Part shown: positions 42,363-51,218 of the stretch, piece after piece | Layout: each line of letters starts with the position of its first letter | How positions within the stretch are numbered: position 1 is the stretch's first letter | Assembly: GCF_001905595.1 (NCBI RefSeq) | Contig: NZ_LIXI01000014.1 | Location: forward strand, 1 to 64,000 | Reading direction: 5' to 3' | Length of the DNA: 64,000 nucleotides | From: Streptomyces sp. CB00316 | GTDB lineage: Bacteria; Actinomycetota; Actinomycetes; Streptomycetales; Streptomycetaceae | Notes under the pieces: generated by a model | The model's input: the letters and a program-made list of their open reading frames with translations, nothing else | Told to the model about the DNA's origin: nothing | Databases searched by the model: none | Translations under genes and position numbers: made by a program

Positions 42363-43291
42363 TTGACGGCTCCTGCGGTGAGGCCCGAGCGCCAGAAGCG
42401 CTGCAGGCAGAGGAAGGCGATGATCAGCGGTACGACGGCCACCAGGGAGCCGATGATGACCAGGGGGTACAGCTCCGGCTGCTGGTAGACGTTCTGGTTC
42501 CACATGAACAGGCCCAGGTTGACGGGGTAGAGCCGCTCGTCGTTGAGCATCATCAGCGCGCCGTAGAAGTTGTTCCAGTTGGCTGTGAAGGAGAACAGGA
42601 AGATGGTCACGAAGCCGGGCGCGAGCATCGGCAGGGCGACCTTGGTGAAGGTCTTGAGCTCCCCCGCCCCGTCGACCCGGGCCGCCTCCAGGACCTCGCC
42701 CGGTACGTACCCCTCGGAGAAGACCCGGGCCAGGTAGACGCCGAACGGGTTGACGAGGCTCGGGATGAGCACGGCCCAGTAGGTGTCGACGAGGCCGAGC
42801 TCCGAGGCCATCAGGTACAGCGGGAGCTGGACGACGGTGGAGGGGATCAGGACGCCGACGAGGACGACGCCGAACAGCTCCTCCTTGCCCCGGAAGACGT
42901 ACTTGTCGAAGGCGTAACCGCAGGCGACGGAGACCAGGGTGGAGAGGACGGCCGCGACCAGGGTGTAGAGGAGGCTGTTGAGCAGCCAGCGGCCGTACAG
43001 CCCGTCGTTGTACGCGAACAGGGCGTCCAGGTTGGGCAGGAGGTGGAATTCGCCGAGGCTGAACGGGTTGGTCGCGAACAGGTCGCGGTAGTTCTTGGTG
43101 GCCGCGATGAGCAGCCAGGTCAGCGGCATGAGGGTGTAGACGGCGACGACGGCCAGTACGGCGTTGACCGCGACCTTCGAGGTGAGACCTTGGGTACGCC
43201 GGGGGCGCGGGGGCGGCGACGGCCGGCGTCCGGCCCCGGTGCGGGGCGCGGGGGTGGGCGGTGCGTCGGGGGTGGCTGTCTGGGTGCTCAT
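42359..43291 (-). CDS. Sugar ABC transporter permease (MalG-like)
   Basis: A 310-residue inner-membrane permease of the carbohydrate-uptake CUT1 family with six predicted helices. The N-terminus is a Pro/Arg-rich cytoplasmic tail before the first helix (VAVNAVLAVVAVYTLMPLTW). The ATPase-contact EAA motif is VLEAARVDGAGELKTFTKVA. The ATG at 43291 overlaps the preceding permease stop (ATGA) and follows ggaagg. No ATPase gene is in the operon; in Streptomyces the shared MsiK ATPase usually serves such importers. Confidence 0.92.
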   Translation of the reverse strand: MSTQTATPDAPPTPAPRTGAGRRPSPPPRPRRTQGLTSKVAVNAVLAVVAVYTLMPLTWLLIAATKNYRDLFATNPFSLGEFHLLPNLDALFAYNDGLYGRWLLNSLLYTLVAAVLSTLVSVACGYAFDKYVFRGKEELFGVVLVGVLIPSTVVQLPLYLMASELGLVDTYWAVLIPSLVNPFGVYLARVFSEGYVPGEVLEAARVDGAGELKTFTKVALPMLAPGFVTIFLFSFTANWNNFYGALMMLNDERLYPVNLGLFMWNQNVYQQPELYPLVIIGSLVAVVPLIIAFLCLQRFWRSGLTAGAVK

Positions 43292-44274
43292 GAGGCCTTC
43301 CACCGGTTGCCGAGCTTGGTGACGACGAAGGACAGCAGGCCGGCGACGAGGGCGAGCAGCAGGGAGCTCGCGGCGGCCAGGCCGTAGTCGTGGCCCTTGA
43401 AGGCCGCGGTGTAGATGAACATGGTCGGCGACCAGTCCTCACCCATGGTGTTGGCCCGGAGCTGGACGAGTTTTGGGGCGTCGAAGAGCTGGATGGCGCC
43501 GACGCAGGTGAAGAGCAGGGTCAGCACGACGGTCGGCCGGATCATCGGGACCTTGACCTGGAGGGCGGTGCGCAGGGCGCCGGAGCCGTCGACGGTCGCG
43601 GCCTCCAGGACCTCGCGCGGGACCGCCTGGAGCCCGGCGTAGAAGATGATCATGTTGTAGCCGGTCCACTGCCAGGCGGAGATGTTGACGACGGAGTAGA
43701 TCGCCTCGTCCTGGCCGAAGAAGTTCCAGTGCGCGCCCAGCGCGTCGAGTACGTCGGTGATCGGGCTGAGGCCCGGTGTGTAGAGGTAGAGCCAGATGAG
43801 CGAGGCGATCAGGCCTGGTACCGCGTGCGGCAGGAAGTAGGCGATCTGGAAGAAGCGGCGGGCCCGGGCCATGGCCGAGTCGACGAGCAGGGCGAGGAGG
43901 AGCGCGCCGCCGACCATGGCGGGGATGTACAGCACGCAGTAGAACGCGATGTGGCCGAAGGAGCGGAGGAACGCCTCGTTGCCGAGGGCCTCGGTGAAGT
44001 TGCCGAATCCGGCGAAGGCCCGTTCGGTGCCGCCGAATCCGAGGCCGGAGGACTCCTCGCGGAAGAGGCTCATCCAGGCCGCGTAGAACATCGGCAGCAC
44101 GGTGACGGCGGTGAACAGGGCGAAGAACGGCACCATGAACAGGGCCACGGCCCGGCGCTGTCCGCGCCGCGCGCCCGGGCCACCGGGGCTTTTCGGTGCG
44201 GCGGGGCCGTCCGACGGCGGTGCGGCCCGGCGGGGTGGTGGGGTCGTGACCGGCCGGGTGAGGGGGGCTGCCAC
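43288..44274 (-). CDS. Sugar ABC transporter permease (MalF-like)
   Basis: A 328-residue CUT1 permease with six helices, the first being AVALFMVPFFALFTAVTVLP. The EAA loop reads VLEAATVDGSGALRTALQVKVP. A Pro/Ala-rich cytoplasmic tail of about 40 residues precedes it. The GTG start at 44274 follows gaaggag. It pairs with the second permease to form the membrane channel and lies 111 bp downstream of the solute-binding protein gene. Confidence 0.92.
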   Translation of the reverse strand: MAAPLTRPVTTPPPRRAAPPSDGPAAPKSPGGPGARRGQRRAVALFMVPFFALFTAVTVLPMFYAAWMSLFREESSGLGFGGTERAFAGFGNFTEALGNEAFLRSFGHIAFYCVLYIPAMVGGALLLALLVDSAMARARRFFQIAYFLPHAVPGLIASLIWLYLYTPGLSPITDVLDALGAHWNFFGQDEAIYSVVNISAWQWTGYNMIIFYAGLQAVPREVLEAATVDGSGALRTALQVKVPMIRPTVVLTLLFTCVGAIQLFDAPKLVQLRANTMGEDWSPTMFIYTAAFKGHDYGLAAASSLLLALVAGLLSFVVTKLGNRWKAS

Positions 44275-44385
44275 CTGGTGCTCCTTCGGCAGGATGGGCG
44301 GGAGGGGAGATGCGGGCGGCCGGGGCGGGGCGGTGGAGTCGTCTGGCTGCCGGACTCCGTCGCGCCCCGCCGGCCGGGCGCCGGG

Positions 44386-45693
44386 CTACTGGGCGAGCTT
44401 CAGGCCGCGGTCGGTGACCGCGCTCTCGCCCTTCGCCTGTCCGGCGCTCAGCATCCTGGTGTGGTCCCCGCCCGCGGCCATCTGTGCCGAGGTGACCTGC
44501 TGCTGCACCGGCCCCCAGGTCCAGCCGGGCACGATGGTGCCGGCGGCCTCACCGGCGAGCTGGTAGACGTCCTGGTCGCCGAAGTAGGAGCTGTCGAACT
44601 CCTTGGCCGCGGCGGCCCGCATGGCCTCGTTGGCGGGCAGGGCGCTGCTGGGGGTCTTGAGGGAGGAGAGGCGTGCGGTCATGGCCCGGGGGTCGGTGGT
44701 GACCCACTTGATGAACCGGGCCGCCGCTTCGGTGTGCTTGCTGCCCTTGGGGACGATGTAGGAGGTGCCGCCGTACATGCCGGTGCTCGGTGTGCCGTCC
44801 CAGGTCGGGAGCGGGGCTATGGCCCACTTGCCCTTGCTGTCGGGGTAGCTGACGGGGAAGTTCCCCGCGCTCCAGGCTGCGCCGATGATGGTGGCGACCT
44901 TGCCGGTGGCGCGCTCCTTGGTCTCGCCCTCGCCCCAGAGCGGGGTCTTCGAGGCGAGGCCGTCCTCGAGGAGGCCGTCCCAGTACGCGGCGACCTTCTG
45001 CGACGCCGGTTCGTCGATGTTCACCTTCCAGGCGTCGTCCTTGGTGCCGTACCACTGGGCGCCGGCCTGCCAGGCGAGACCGGAGAGCAGGGCGGGGTCG
45101 CCGCCGCCGAAGTTGGTGATGGTGAGGTTCGGGTCGCCCTGGTGGATCTTCTCCGCGGCCTTGCGGTACTCCGCCCAGGTCTTGGGGACCTCGACGTCGT
45201 ACTTCTTGAAGAGGTCCTTGCGGTAGTAGAGCTGGATGGGCGTCACGTCGAAGGGGACGGCCCAGGTGGAGCCGCCGAGGTTGACCAGCGACTGCACAGC
45301 CTCGGGGAACTCCTTCTTCACCAGTTCGCCGGAGCTGGGGGTGAGGTCCTCCAGGTTGCCCTCGCTGGCGTACTCGGGGAGGGCGGAGTAGTCCATGGTG
45401 GCGATGTCGGGGGCGTTGCCGCCCTTGACCGCGTTGGAGAGCTTGGTGACGCCTTCGGGGCCCGCCGGGACGAGCGAGAACTTCACCTTGATGCCGGAGT
45501 GCGTCCTGTTGAACGCCTCGGCCGTCTCCTTGGCGCCCGCGGTGGCCGACCAGAAGGTGAGCGTGACGGGCTTGCCGTCGCCGGGGCCCGAGGCGTCCGA
45601 GCCCGAGCCGCCGCCGCAGGCGGTGGTGAGCAGGGCCAGTGAGGCGGCGGACGCCACGAGGGCGAGGCGGGTGGTGGGGTGCGTACAAGGCAT
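44386..45693 (-). CDS. Sugar ABC transporter solute-binding lipoprotein
   Basis: A 435-residue cluster B solute-binding protein for oligosaccharides. The signal peptide ends in the lipobox LTTAC with Cys26 lipidated. VTLTFWSATAGAKETAEAFN and YGGTSYIVPKGSKHTEAAARF are typical of CUT1 binding proteins. The ATG at 45693 follows aggag. It is the first gene of the importer operon. Upstream, a TTGACG -35 and a CAAAAT-like -10 are readable on the minus strand, with CGATCA-type sites overlapping, so repression is likely. A partner for polysaccharide-lyase products is inferred. Confidence 0.92.
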   Translation of the reverse strand: MPCTHPTTRLALVASAASLALLTTACGGGSGSDASGPGDGKPVTLTFWSATAGAKETAEAFNRTHSGIKVKFSLVPAGPEGVTKLSNAVKGGNAPDIATMDYSALPEYASEGNLEDLTPSSGELVKKEFPEAVQSLVNLGGSTWAVPFDVTPIQLYYRKDLFKKYDVEVPKTWAEYRKAAEKIHQGDPNLTITNFGGGDPALLSGLAWQAGAQWYGTKDDAWKVNIDEPASQKVAAYWDGLLEDGLASKTPLWGEGETKERATGKVATIIGAAWSAGNFPVSYPDSKGKWAIAPLPTWDGTPSTGMYGGTSYIVPKGSKHTEAAARFIKWVTTDPRAMTARLSSLKTPSSALPANEAMRAAAAKEFDSSYFGDQDVYQLAGEAAGTIVPGWTWGPVQQQVTSAQMAAGGDHTRMLSAGQAKGESAVTDRGLKLAQ

Positions 45694-45754
45694 GGGCCGG
45701 CTCCTACGGGACCTCGAACTGCGGGAGATGAGGCGAACGGCACACATCATTTTG

Positions 45755-45815
45755 CGCAGAACCGATCACCGTCAAGAGCAAATGACCAATTCAATCGAAT
45801 CGATCACATGGCGGC
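45755..45815 (-). promoter_or_regulatory. Importer promoter with CGATCA-type operator sites
   Basis: On the minus strand TTGACG lies at 45775-45770, with an AT-rich CAAAAT-like -10 about 15-16 bp on. The motif CGATCA occurs in the spacer (45763-45768) and again upstream (45801-45806). The same motif recurs before the regulator and lyase genes. Confidence 0.5.
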
Positions 45816-45907
45816 GTGCCGACGGATCGCCCGTGCGGCGCGTCGGAGCATGCGAAAAGCCGGACCCGCAGGGCCTGTTGCCCCGGGGTACGGCTGAGCA
45901 CGTCAGG

Positions 45908-47008
45908 TCAGGCGCCGGCGGCGGCCGCCCCGCACGAGACCCGGACGCGCAGCGTGGGCAGGATGTCGAGGTGGCGGCGGGCGGCGGGGCTCTCGTCGGC
46001 CACGCCCAGCTTGGAGAGCAGGAGCTTCGCCGCCGCCGCGCCGACCGCGTGCTTGTCCGGCGCCACGGCGGTGAGCGGCAGATCTGCCAGGCTCGCCACC
46101 TCGTCGTCGTACGCGATCACCGCGAGGTCCTCCGGCACCCGCACGCCCCGGGCCTGGAGGCGCGGGATGAGCACGATCGCGTCCGCGTCGCTGTGCACGA
46201 TCGCAGCGGTGACGTCGCCGCCCGCCACCCCCTCGCACAGGTACTCCAGCGTCCGCTCGAAACGGTCGGCCTCCGAGCGTGACGGCGCGTCCTGAAGGGG
46301 CGAGGCGGTGACCTGGCTCAGCCCGAGGGCCGCCACGGCGGCCGCGTAACCGGCCCTGAGCCGGGGGGCGGTGGGGCTCTCCTGCACGGCGAGCGCGATG
46401 GACCGGTGGCCGAGCCCGGCCAGGTGCGCGACCGCCTCCGCGGCGCCGTGGGCGTGGTCCGAGCGCACCCGGTCGAGCCCCGCCACCGGGTGGCCGAGCG
46501 GGGCCCAGCGCTCCACCAGGACGACCGGGGTCTCCTGCTCGGCCGCCCACAACCCCTCGCCCGGCTGCGGGTGGCCCCGCTCCCAGCTGGGCGTCAGGAG
46601 GAGGCCGTCGGCACCGGTGGAGAGCAGGCGGCGGGCCTGGGCCTCGTCCTCGTCGGGGAGGTACCGGGAGAGCCCGATCGTCAGGCGCGCGCCCGCCGCC
46701 TCCACCGCTTCCCGGGCCCCGCGCACGACGTCCGCGTAGTAGTAGTCGGTGGTCGGGACGACCATGCCCACCACGAGCCCCTCGGCGGAGGGCACGGCGG
46801 CGGGGGCCGGCCCGGACGCCCCGGAGGGCCGGACCACCGCACCGTGCAGCCGCTCCACCAGCCCCTGGGCCGCGAGCGCCTCGACGTCACGGCGCAGGGT
46901 GACGGCTGACATGCCGAGCTCCTCGGCGAGTTCGGCGACGCGGAGGCTGCCTCGTTCGCGGACGAGCTGGAGCACCCGCTCGTGGCGCTGGTCGACGTGG
47001 AGTCGCAT
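45908..47008 (-). CDS. Hybrid regulator: DeoR-type helix-turn-helix with LacI-type sensor
   Basis: A 366-residue regulator. Residues 1-55 form a DeoR-type winged helix-turn-helix (ERVLQLVRERGSLRVAELAE, then SAVTLRRDVEALAAQGLVERLHG). From about 75 a LacI/PBP1-like sugar-sensing domain follows (VVGMVVPTTDYYYADVVRGA, GADGLLLTPSW, VIAYDDEVASLADLPLTAV). The mixed architecture is known in actinobacteria but is less common than either parent. The ATG at 47008 follows aagggg. It sits between the importer and the polysaccharide lyase, with matching motifs in all three upstream regions, so it most likely represses this sugar regulon until an oligosaccharide binds. Confidence 0.88.
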   Translation of the reverse strand: MRLHVDQRHERVLQLVRERGSLRVAELAEELGMSAVTLRRDVEALAAQGLVERLHGAVVRPSGASGPAPAAVPSAEGLVVGMVVPTTDYYYADVVRGAREAVEAAGARLTIGLSRYLPDEDEAQARRLLSTGADGLLLTPSWERGHPQPGEGLWAAEQETPVVLVERWAPLGHPVAGLDRVRSDHAHGAAEAVAHLAGLGHRSIALAVQESPTAPRLRAGYAAAVAALGLSQVTASPLQDAPSRSEADRFERTLEYLCEGVAGGDVTAAIVHSDADAIVLIPRLQARGVRVPEDLAVIAYDDEVASLADLPLTAVAPDKHAVGAAAAKLLLSKLGVADESPAARRHLDILPTLRVRVSCGAAAAGA

Positions 47009-47074
47009 GGATCCCCTTGGTCTCTGGAGAAGGCTGTGACGGTGATGGTTGCGCTGGCTCACACCCCTCAACCC

Positions 47075-47101
47075 TATCGATCACATCCGCTCGAAACGAT
47101 C
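47075..47101. promoter_or_regulatory. Candidate autoregulatory operator of the hybrid regulator
   Basis: Contains tatcgatcaca and gctcgaaacgatc upstream of the regulator gene. The first matches sites before the importer and lyase. The gctcgaaac part matches the SIS-gene operator. Confidence 0.45.
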
Positions 47102-47172
47102 CCACCGGCGGCCTTGCCTCCACCGTGGGGAAGCAAGTCACTGCGCCCGGTCCGGCGACATACACCCCTTCC

Positions 47173-47235
47173 GAACCGATCAACTCGATCAATTCGGCCA
47201 AAGTTCTTGAGCGGGTTGCCGTACAACTGTTAGAA
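47173..47235 (+). promoter_or_regulatory. Polysaccharide lyase promoter and operator region
   Basis: Two CGATCA motifs (47177-47182 and 47186-47191) lie within a ccgaa ... ttcgg dyad. They are followed by TTGAGC (47207-47212), a 17-bp spacer and TTAGAA (47230-47235) as candidate -35/-10 boxes. The regulator gene runs divergently. Confidence 0.45.
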
Positions 47236-47332
47236 AGTGCCTGCCCGCTCAGAACAGTCGGATCCAGGGATCTGGTCAGCGCTCGGCGCACCGGTTCCGC
47301 CGGAAACGAGACGCCCGACCTGGAGCTCACCC

Positions 47333-49743
47333 ATGACTTCTGCCTGGTCCCGCCGTACGTTCCTCGCCACCTCCGCCGTGCTCACCTCAGCGGGCGGCAG
47401 CGCCCTCGTGCTGGCTGCGCCCCGCACTGCAACCGCGGCGGACGACGATCCGTACGCCGCGCTGCGCGCCACCTGGAGCACCCTGATCCTCGGCGAGGGG
47501 TTCAGTCCGACCGCCGAACCCTTCAAGACCCGGCTGGCGACGCTGGGCACCCAGGCCCGGCAGTGGCTGGACACCATGGCTCCGGCGAACGGGTCGCTGT
47601 GGCCGGACGCGGTCTACGCGGACCCCGACCCGGACACCGACCCGGAGTCGTACGGCTTCTCCGCGAGGATGGCCGACAGCTTCATCCGCCTCAACACGAT
47701 GGCCCAGGCCTACCGGCAGCAGGGCACCGGCCTGACGGGGAACACCGGCCTGCGCGACGCCGTCGTCACCGGCCTCGAACACCTCAACAGCCAGGTCTAC
47801 AAGGCCGGGCAGATGAGGTACGGAAACTGGTACAGCTGGCAGATCGGCGCACCCCAGGCCCTGCTGGACGTGTGCGTGCTGATGTACGACGCCCTCACCC
47901 CGGCGCAGCTCGGGCGCTACTGCGCCGCCGTCGACCACTTCGTCCCGGACTCCGCCGTGGCCTCGTACACGGGCACGAGCACCGGGGCGAACCGGGTCGA
48001 TCTGTGCCGGGTGCTGGCCCTGCGCGGGGTCGTCGGCGGGACGGCCGCCAAGATCGCGCTCGCCCGGGACGCCCTCTCCCCCGTCTTCCCGCTGGTCACC
48101 AAGGGCGACGGCCTCTACGCCGACGGCTCGTTCATCCAGCACACCACCGTGCCCTACACCGGCAGCTACGGCTCGGTGATGCTCGGCGGGCTCGGGCTGC
48201 TGTTCGCGCTGCTCAAGGGGACGACGTGGGAGGTGACCGACCCGAAGCGGCAGGTGGTGTTCGACGCGGTGGAGAACGCCTGGGCGCCGTTCCTCTACAA
48301 CGGGCTCGTCATGGACTCGGTCGCGGGCCGCGCGATCAGCCGCGGCGAGGTCGACGACCACCGGCGCGGCCACCCGATCCTCGCCTCGATCGTGCTGCTC
48401 GGCCGGGGCGCGTCGGCCTTTGAGAACGCCCGGTGGCGGGCGCTCGTCAAGGGCTGGGCCCAGCGCGACTACTACAGCCCGCCGCTGAGCAACCCGTCCC
48501 TCAACCTCACTGCCCTCTCCCGCCTCAAGTCCGTACTGGACGACACCTCGCTCACCCCGCTCCCCGAGCCGGAGGGTCACCGCCTCTTCCCCGACATGGC
48601 CCGGGCCACCCACCGCCGCCCGGGCTGGGCCGCCGCCCTGAGCATGGCGGACCGGCGGATCACGTACTACGAGACCGGGAACGGCGAGAATCTGCGCGGC
48701 TGGCACACCGGGTCCGGGATGCTCTACTGGTGGGGCGACACGTTCGCCAACGGCCAGTACAGCGACGCGTTCTGGCCCACAGTCGACCCGTACAGGCTCC
48801 CCGGCGCCACGGCCTCGCGCAAGCCGCTGGCCGACGGGGCGGGCGGCGACTGGGGCGTGGCGCTCCCGGATGTGAACTGGGTCGGCGGGGTCACCGACAA
48901 GAAGCGGGCGGCCGTGGGGCAGTACCTCAAGGGTCTGTCCAGCACGCTGCTGGCGAAGAAGTCGTGGTTCTTCCTGGACGACACCGTGGTCTGTCTGGGC
49001 GCCGGTATCCGCTGCCAGGACGGCGCGGCGGTGGAGACCACGGTCGACAACCGCAACCTGGGTCCGGTCGGCAACGCCCCCTTCACCGTCGACGGCTCGG
49101 TAAACCCGTCACCCGCCCGTGGTCGGCAACCCTGACCGACGCCTCCTGGGCGCATCTCGGCGGGCACGGCGGCTACGTCTTCCCGGGCGAAGCCACCGTC
49201 AAGGCGGTGCGCGAGAACCGGTCCGGGCGGTGGCGCGAGATCAACACCAACGGCTCCACGGACACGGTGACGCGCACCTACCTCACCCTCTGGGTCGACC
49301 ACGGCCAGAACCCGGCGGACTCCTCGTACGCCTACCAACTGCTGCCCGGCGCCTCCGAGCAGCGGACCGCCGCCCGGGCCGCCGACCCCGGCTGGCTGCG
49401 GGTGCTCACCAACACCGATGACCAGCAAGGGATTTCGGTGCCCTCGCTCGGACTGACCGCCGTCAACTTCTGGTTCGGCGGAAGCGTCGGGCCGCTCACC
49501 GCGGACGCCCCCTGCTCCGTCATGGTCACCGAGCACACGGACGGCACGGCCACCGTCTGCGTCAGCGACCCCATGCGAATGCGGACGAGCCTGACCCTCA
49601 CCTGGAACAGGGCCGTCGCCTCCGTCTTCTCGAAGCCGTCGACCGTGACGTCGGCGACCACCGAGGCGTCGCTGCGGCTGGTGTTCGGCGATCTCTCCGG
49701 TACACGCGGCGCCACGCAGACGGTGAAGGTGCGGTTGGCCTGA
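47333..49743 (+). pseudogene. Polysaccharide lyase family 8, Tat-exported, with a frameshift
   Basis: A secreted lyase of the hyaluronate/chondroitin/xanthan lyase family. The Tat signal SRRTFLATSAVL starts the protein. The alpha/alpha-barrel carries NWYSWQIGAPQALLD (catalytic Asn region), DGSFIQHTTVPYTGSYG (catalytic His and Tyr) and RAISRGEVDDHRRGH (Arg). The frame stops at 49135 soon after NAPFTVDGS, whereas the beta-sandwich domain continues in another frame as PVTRPWSATLTDASWAHLGG through to 49743. One missing base near 49100 explains this, either a real mutation or a sequence error. If restored the protein is about 803 residues, normal for PL8. The ATG follows ctggag. Confidence 0.85.
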
Positions 49744-49799
49744 CGGCCGGAACCGCGGGCTGGGGGTGCTGACCGCCGGTACAACGGAGCGAGGGATGC

Positions 49800-50017
49800 G
49801 GCCAGGACAGATGATCACCGATTGGCCCCCCGTCCTTCGGGAGCGAGCGCGAGACCCTCCGGGCCTTCTCGACCACCACCTGGCGGGCTACCAGCCCCGG
49901 TGGGGCGAGGAGGTGTCGCTCCGGATGATCATGGTGCACGTCTTCGTGGAGTACGGCCGCCACAGCGGGCACGCGGACCTGCTGCGCGAAGGGGCGGACG
50001 GGACGGTGGGCGCGTGA
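49800..50017 (+). pseudogene. DinB/DUF664 gene remnant
   Basis: The 3' frame reads VSLRMIMVHVFVEYGRHSGHADLLREGADG, the conserved C-terminus of DUF664 DinB-superfamily proteins. In a different frame just upstream, SFGSERETLRAF resembles the N-terminal end. The middle helices are missing and the two parts are out of frame. It is a decayed copy. Confidence 0.6.
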
Positions 50018-50101
50018 GGCCGTACGGAGGCGGTCGCGGGCCTGGTCGGCGGGGTGCCGGGCCGCGTCGTCGCCCGGCACCGGGCTCGTAGACTCGCCCG
50101 C

Positions 50102-50857
50102 ATGACCCAGCAGCAGATAGCTCCGGCCCTTGTTCCCGCGTTCGCGCCCGACGGCACGCTGCGCGCGTCGATCAACCTCGGCAATCCGATCCTGGCCCAG
50201 CGGGGCCCGGCGGGCGTCGCCCCTGTGGGTGTGTCGGTCGACCTCGCGTACGAGTTCGGGCGTCGGCTCGGGGTGCCTGTCGAGCTCGTGGTCTTCGAGA
50301 AGGCGGCCGCTTCTGTGGAGGCGGTGAAGGCGGAGAAGGCGGACATCGGCTTCTTCGCCGTGGACCCCGCACGGAGCGAGGGGCTGCTGTTCACCGCTCC
50401 CTATGTACTGATCGAGGGCAGCTATCTCGTAGACGAGTCGTCCGCGCTGACCGACAACAGCGAGGTTGACGTCAAGGGGACCCGCATCTCGGTCGGCTCG
50501 GGCAGCGCCTACGACCTCTTCCTCACCCGGGCGATCGAGGACGCCGAGATCGTGCGGCTGCGGGGCGCACCTGCGGCGCTCGCCGCGCTGCGGGAGGGTG
50601 AGGTCGAAGTAGCAGCCGGGATCCGCCAGTTGCTGGAGGGCGAGGCCCGGCGCGCCCCTGGTGTACGGGTGCTGCCGGGGCGCTTCATGGTGATCCAGCA
50701 GGCCATGGGCATCCCGGCCGCCCGGGGTACGGCGGCGCAGGAGGCGCTGGCGTCCTTCGTGGAGGAGATGAAGGCGAGCGGGCTCGTCGCCGACGCGCTG
50801 GAGCGGCACGGCATCGAGGGGGCGCTCGTGGCACCGGCCGCACCTCTCCCCGTCTGA
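50102..50857 (+). CDS. Family 3 solute-binding-fold protein without signal peptide
   Basis: A 251-residue amino-acid-type periplasmic-binding fold. GVSVDLAYEFGRRLGVPVELVVF and KADIGFFAVDPARSEGLLFTAPYVLIEGSYLV match the first lobe, and VDVKGTRISVGSGSAYDLFL the second. There is no signal peptide or lipobox, and no permease or ATPase gene beside it. It is therefore not an ordinary importer subunit and may bind a ligand in the cytoplasm. The ATG at 50102 is the first internal Met that makes sense; the frame runs upstream to 50054 without a better start. Confidence 0.8.
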   Translation: MTQQQIAPALVPAFAPDGTLRASINLGNPILAQRGPAGVAPVGVSVDLAYEFGRRLGVPVELVVFEKAAASVEAVKAEKADIGFFAVDPARSEGLLFTAPYVLIEGSYLVDESSALTDNSEVDVKGTRISVGSGSAYDLFLTRAIEDAEIVRLRGAPAALAALREGEVEVAAGIRQLLEGEARRAPGVRVLPGRFMVIQQAMGIPAARGTAAQEALASFVEEMKASGLVADALERHGIEGALVAPAAPLPV

Positions 50858-50880
50858 CCGGCGCCTCGCCTCGGCGCGGG

Positions 50881-51048
50881 TCAGCTCCTCTCCGGGCCCT
50901 CCGCCTCCTCGCCGAGCAGGCGACGGGCCTTCTCCCGCAGGCGCTGCCGGTGCTCGGGGTCGGTCGCCCGGTCGGCGGCGCGGCCCAGTTCCTCGGCGCG
51001 TTCACGGGTGCGGCGGGCTCGTTCCAGCGGGGTGTCGGGCAGGTTCAT
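50881..51048 (-). CDS. Small hydrophilic protein, DUF6381-like
   Basis: A 55-residue charged, helical protein (LERARRTRERAEELGRAA, ATDPEHRQRLREKARRLLGEE) resembling the DUF6381 family common in Streptomyces, of unknown role. The ATG at 51048 follows ggagga at good spacing. It is predicted to form a helical hairpin or coiled coil and has no signal peptide. Confidence 0.75.
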   Translation of the reverse strand: MNLPDTPLERARRTRERAEELGRAADRATDPEHRQRLREKARRLLGEEAEGPERS

Positions 51049-51174
51049 GGGGGTGTCCTCCGTCGTGGTTCCTCCGTCGGCAACGGGGTGTTGCGTGCGC
51101 GGTCGGAGCCCCAGCGTCACCGGAGTCGGTCCGGCTCGCATCTCGTGCGGTCACGTACGGTGACACCTGACACG

Positions 51175-51206
51175 CGAGGGGCACCACCGGGCAGTGGGGC
51201 CCCTCG
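51175..51206 (-). terminator. Terminator of the methyltransferase/CDGSH/diiron-like operon
   Basis: Arms cgaggggc and gcccctcg with a 16-base loop lie directly after the stop of the minus-strand gene ending at 51219. Confidence 0.65.
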
Positions 51207-51218
51207 TCTCGCAGCCGG

